Position numbers and translations under genes: made by a program. From Verrucomicrobiota bacterium (GTDB lineage Bacteria; Verrucomicrobiota; Lentisphaeria; JABSQK01; JAJFLO01): a DNA stretch of 64,000 nucleotides. This document shows, piece by piece, positions 62,838 to 64,000 of the stretch (within the stretch, counting starts at the first letter, position 1; each line of letters begins with the position of its first letter). The stretch lies in assembly GCA_021772635.1 (NCBI GenBank), contig JAJFLP010000016.1, positions 57,921-121,920 on the forward strand, read 5' to 3'. A model generated the notes under the pieces. That model was given only the letters and a program-made list of their open reading frames with translations. It was not told the origin of the DNA and ran no database searches.

Positions 62838-63333
62838 ACTTATTTTAATAAGCTATTAAATTTTAGTTTTTAATTCTTTTAATTGCTTGTTTGAAGTCAA
62901 ATTCCGCGTCAGATGCTAGGAGCTTCAAGTCTTGGCCTTGTTGTTTTGCAGAATATAGATTATAAAAATAAGCTATTGAATATATTGTTCCTGATCACGG
63001 ATTGCGACGATCGCGAATAATTCTACCACTCTATGTTATGCATTTTTCGCCCAAGATTCGAATGAGATATTTTGCTGGAAACGGATTATCTAAGAATACC
63101 CGATGATGTTGCTCGATCGCAAATGGTCACTGATTAAAAGATTCTTACCGAACGTAACAAAGTTTTGTATTGATAGCCGAAGCTATTTGGCAGGATATAT
63201 TTTCATTTTGCGGATGTCGGGGTAGAATAAAAGGTGATTTACGGATACCAGGCCCTTCGTCACGCCGGTAACTGTCCGTCGTCTCATCTGAATCAAACGA
63301 AGTTCGTAATATTTGACAACCAGGAAGGGTATC
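62838..63333. other. AT-rich gap with possible gene remnant
   Basis: About 496 bases. On the minus strand 62864-62986 is a 40-codon open stretch with protein-like sequence (YFYNLYSAKQQGQDLKLLAS and DAEFDFKQAIKRIKN) ending in TAA, and 15 codons before it in another frame read FAIVAIRDQEQYIQ. This may be a decayed gene. Two AATAAGCTATT direct repeats lie near 62849 and 62967. No intact gene is called. Confidence 0.3.
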
Positions 63334-63864
63334 ATGAGAAATGTCTTTGTTCTGCTAAGTATTTTCCCGTTATTATTCGGGTGTGCTACGAAAGTGCCGT
63401 TTACCCATGAACTGCGATCGGAATATAATCTGGCGCCAGATGACCTCAGGCGACTTCAGTATTATTTATCCGATACGGTCGTATTACAACGGGAAGTGGG
63501 AAATGATGAAATAGTAACCGTGAATCGTCGTGTTAAGATACGCCGGGAAAGCAGTGTTGAGCAGGTGGTAATTCGTCGTCGGACTCCGGGTGTAGCCGTC
63601 GGCTCAGGAACACATAGTTTGGACGTAAGTTTCGAGCACGGGAATCAAATTAAGTTCGGAATCGATAACGACGCTAAGGTACGACGAGGAGGAGTTTATC
63701 AAATGATGCTCCCAACGACGAAAGACGGACAAGAAAACGTGATCTATGGCGGCGCGACTTACTCGAATACGAACTATTCCAGCGACGTTTACATACTTGT
63801 TGTTCTACAGGAGCTTGAGAAATTCCGGAAGATATCTAGACGCGTTAAAGGAAGAAGGCTCTAG
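63334..63864 (+). CDS. small lipoprotein of unknown function
   Basis: 176 residues from the ATG at 63334, preceded by AGGAAGG. Signal peptide with lipobox LLFGC at about residue 17. The mature part begins KVPFTHELRSEYNLAPDDLR and has beta-rich segments (EIVTVNRRVKIRRES, VEQVVIRRRTPGVAVG). No family is recognised. It ends KGRRL, and its TAG stop is created at the junction with a MITE of family C. Confidence 0.8.
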   Translation: MRNVFVLLSIFPLLFGCATKVPFTHELRSEYNLAPDDLRRLQYYLSDTVVLQREVGNDEIVTVNRRVKIRRESSVEQVVIRRRTPGVAVGSGTHSLDVSFEHGNQIKFGIDNDAKVRRGGVYQMMLPTTKDGQENVIYGGATYSNTNYSSDVYILVVLQELEKFRKISRRVKGRRL

Positions 63865-64000
63865 CCTGAATAATTCACCAGTATTCTGCTACGAGCCCTA
63901 ATCTCTGCTCAAATAAACCGATTGGCTTGACTTCACATCTTAGTGAATGAAAATTCACTTTCACCGTGGCGCCTTCTCCAATCGTCTTATTATGAACGAG
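63862..64000. mobile_element. MITE family C, copy 5, cut by the window end
   Basis: Starts TAGCCTGAATAATTCACCAG and runs as the reverse complement of copy 1 (4433-4613) through AGCCCTAATCTCTGCTCAAA and the ATTCACT core to the last base. The initial TAG is the stop codon of the lipoprotein gene. The other end lies beyond the window. Confidence 0.85.

Noticed and set aside
1..64000. Alternative genetic code to explain the in-frame stops
   Set aside because: TAA, TAG and TGA all end clear housekeeping genes here (trpC TAA, trpA TAG, trpB TGA).
1..64000. CRISPR array, rRNA or tRNA genes
   Set aside because: The repeats seen are dispersed or 8-bp tandem, not spacer-separated, and I found no cloverleaf or rRNA sequence by eye. 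A covariance-model scan would settle tRNAs.

Overview
The window is bacterial chromosomal DNA of moderate GC with long intergenic gaps and many short dispersed repeats. Several gene families are typical of the Planctomycetes-Verrucomicrobia-Lentisphaerae (PVC) group and its relatives: a prepilin-like protein with an H-X9-DG-like tail, coiled-coil membrane proteins paired with tiny lipoproteins, PEGA/SUMF1 proteins, Ser/Thr kinases fused to SUMF1 domains, and a class I lysyl-tRNA synthetase. Lentisphaerota or Kiritimatiellota is my best guess. This is inference from gene content, since no rRNA gene is present.

Layout. 1-2.8 kb is the end of a trp operon (trpC partial, trpB, trpA). 2.9-14.3 kb is a signalling block: a kinase with a cyclic-nucleotide-binding domain, a lipoprotein, a 1571-residue kinase with zinc ribbons and a SUMF1 domain, and an FHA-GAF-class III cyclase. 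15-19.4 kb holds acetyl-CoA synthetase, a toxin-antitoxin (TA) locus and an amino-acid:cation symporter. 19.8-29.3 kb is a MoxR/DUF58/Bat operon with BatB-BatC and BatD-BatE fusions. 29.4-34.1 kb holds a eukaryote-type chorismate mutase, a thioredoxin lipoprotein, a PAS protein, two TA loci and a pilin-like protein. 34.3-43.7 kb holds leuA, yicC, an RluA-family pseudouridine synthase, a prepilin peptidase, a coiled-coil membrane protein with two tiny downstream genes, a lipoate ligase and a TPR-LysM lipoprotein. 43.9-49.6 kb holds a VapBC locus, pheT and lysS.

49.8-61.1 kb is the most unusual region. It encodes two lipoproteins, a membrane pseudokinase with TPRs, a PEGA-SUMF1 membrane protein, a small membrane protein, a MotA/TolQ/ExbB-like channel protein, an actin/Hsp70-fold protein and two von Willebrand A (VWA) proteins. 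Each VWA protein begins with an ExbD/MotB-like helix carrying an Asp. The last four genes overlap by ATGA. I read this as an ion-driven, envelope-spanning machine whose stator uses VWA domains. The window ends with yceH, a DUF2007 protein and a small lipoprotein.

Two genome-scale patterns cut across the genes. First, three of the four TA loci keep an intact antitoxin while the toxin (ParE-, MazF- and VapC-like) is interrupted by exactly one in-frame stop, a different triplet each time, with the frame otherwise open to its normal end. Second, several families of short mobile repeats (a 181-bp MITE, a ~96-bp element with an ACTGC/GCAGT hairpin, and a ~115-135-bp element) sit so tightly at gene ends that they form or directly abut the stop codons of at least eight unrelated genes. 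Two other MITE-like elements, two REPINs, a 29-bp-arm hairpin before lysS and an 8-bp tandem array add to the repeat load.
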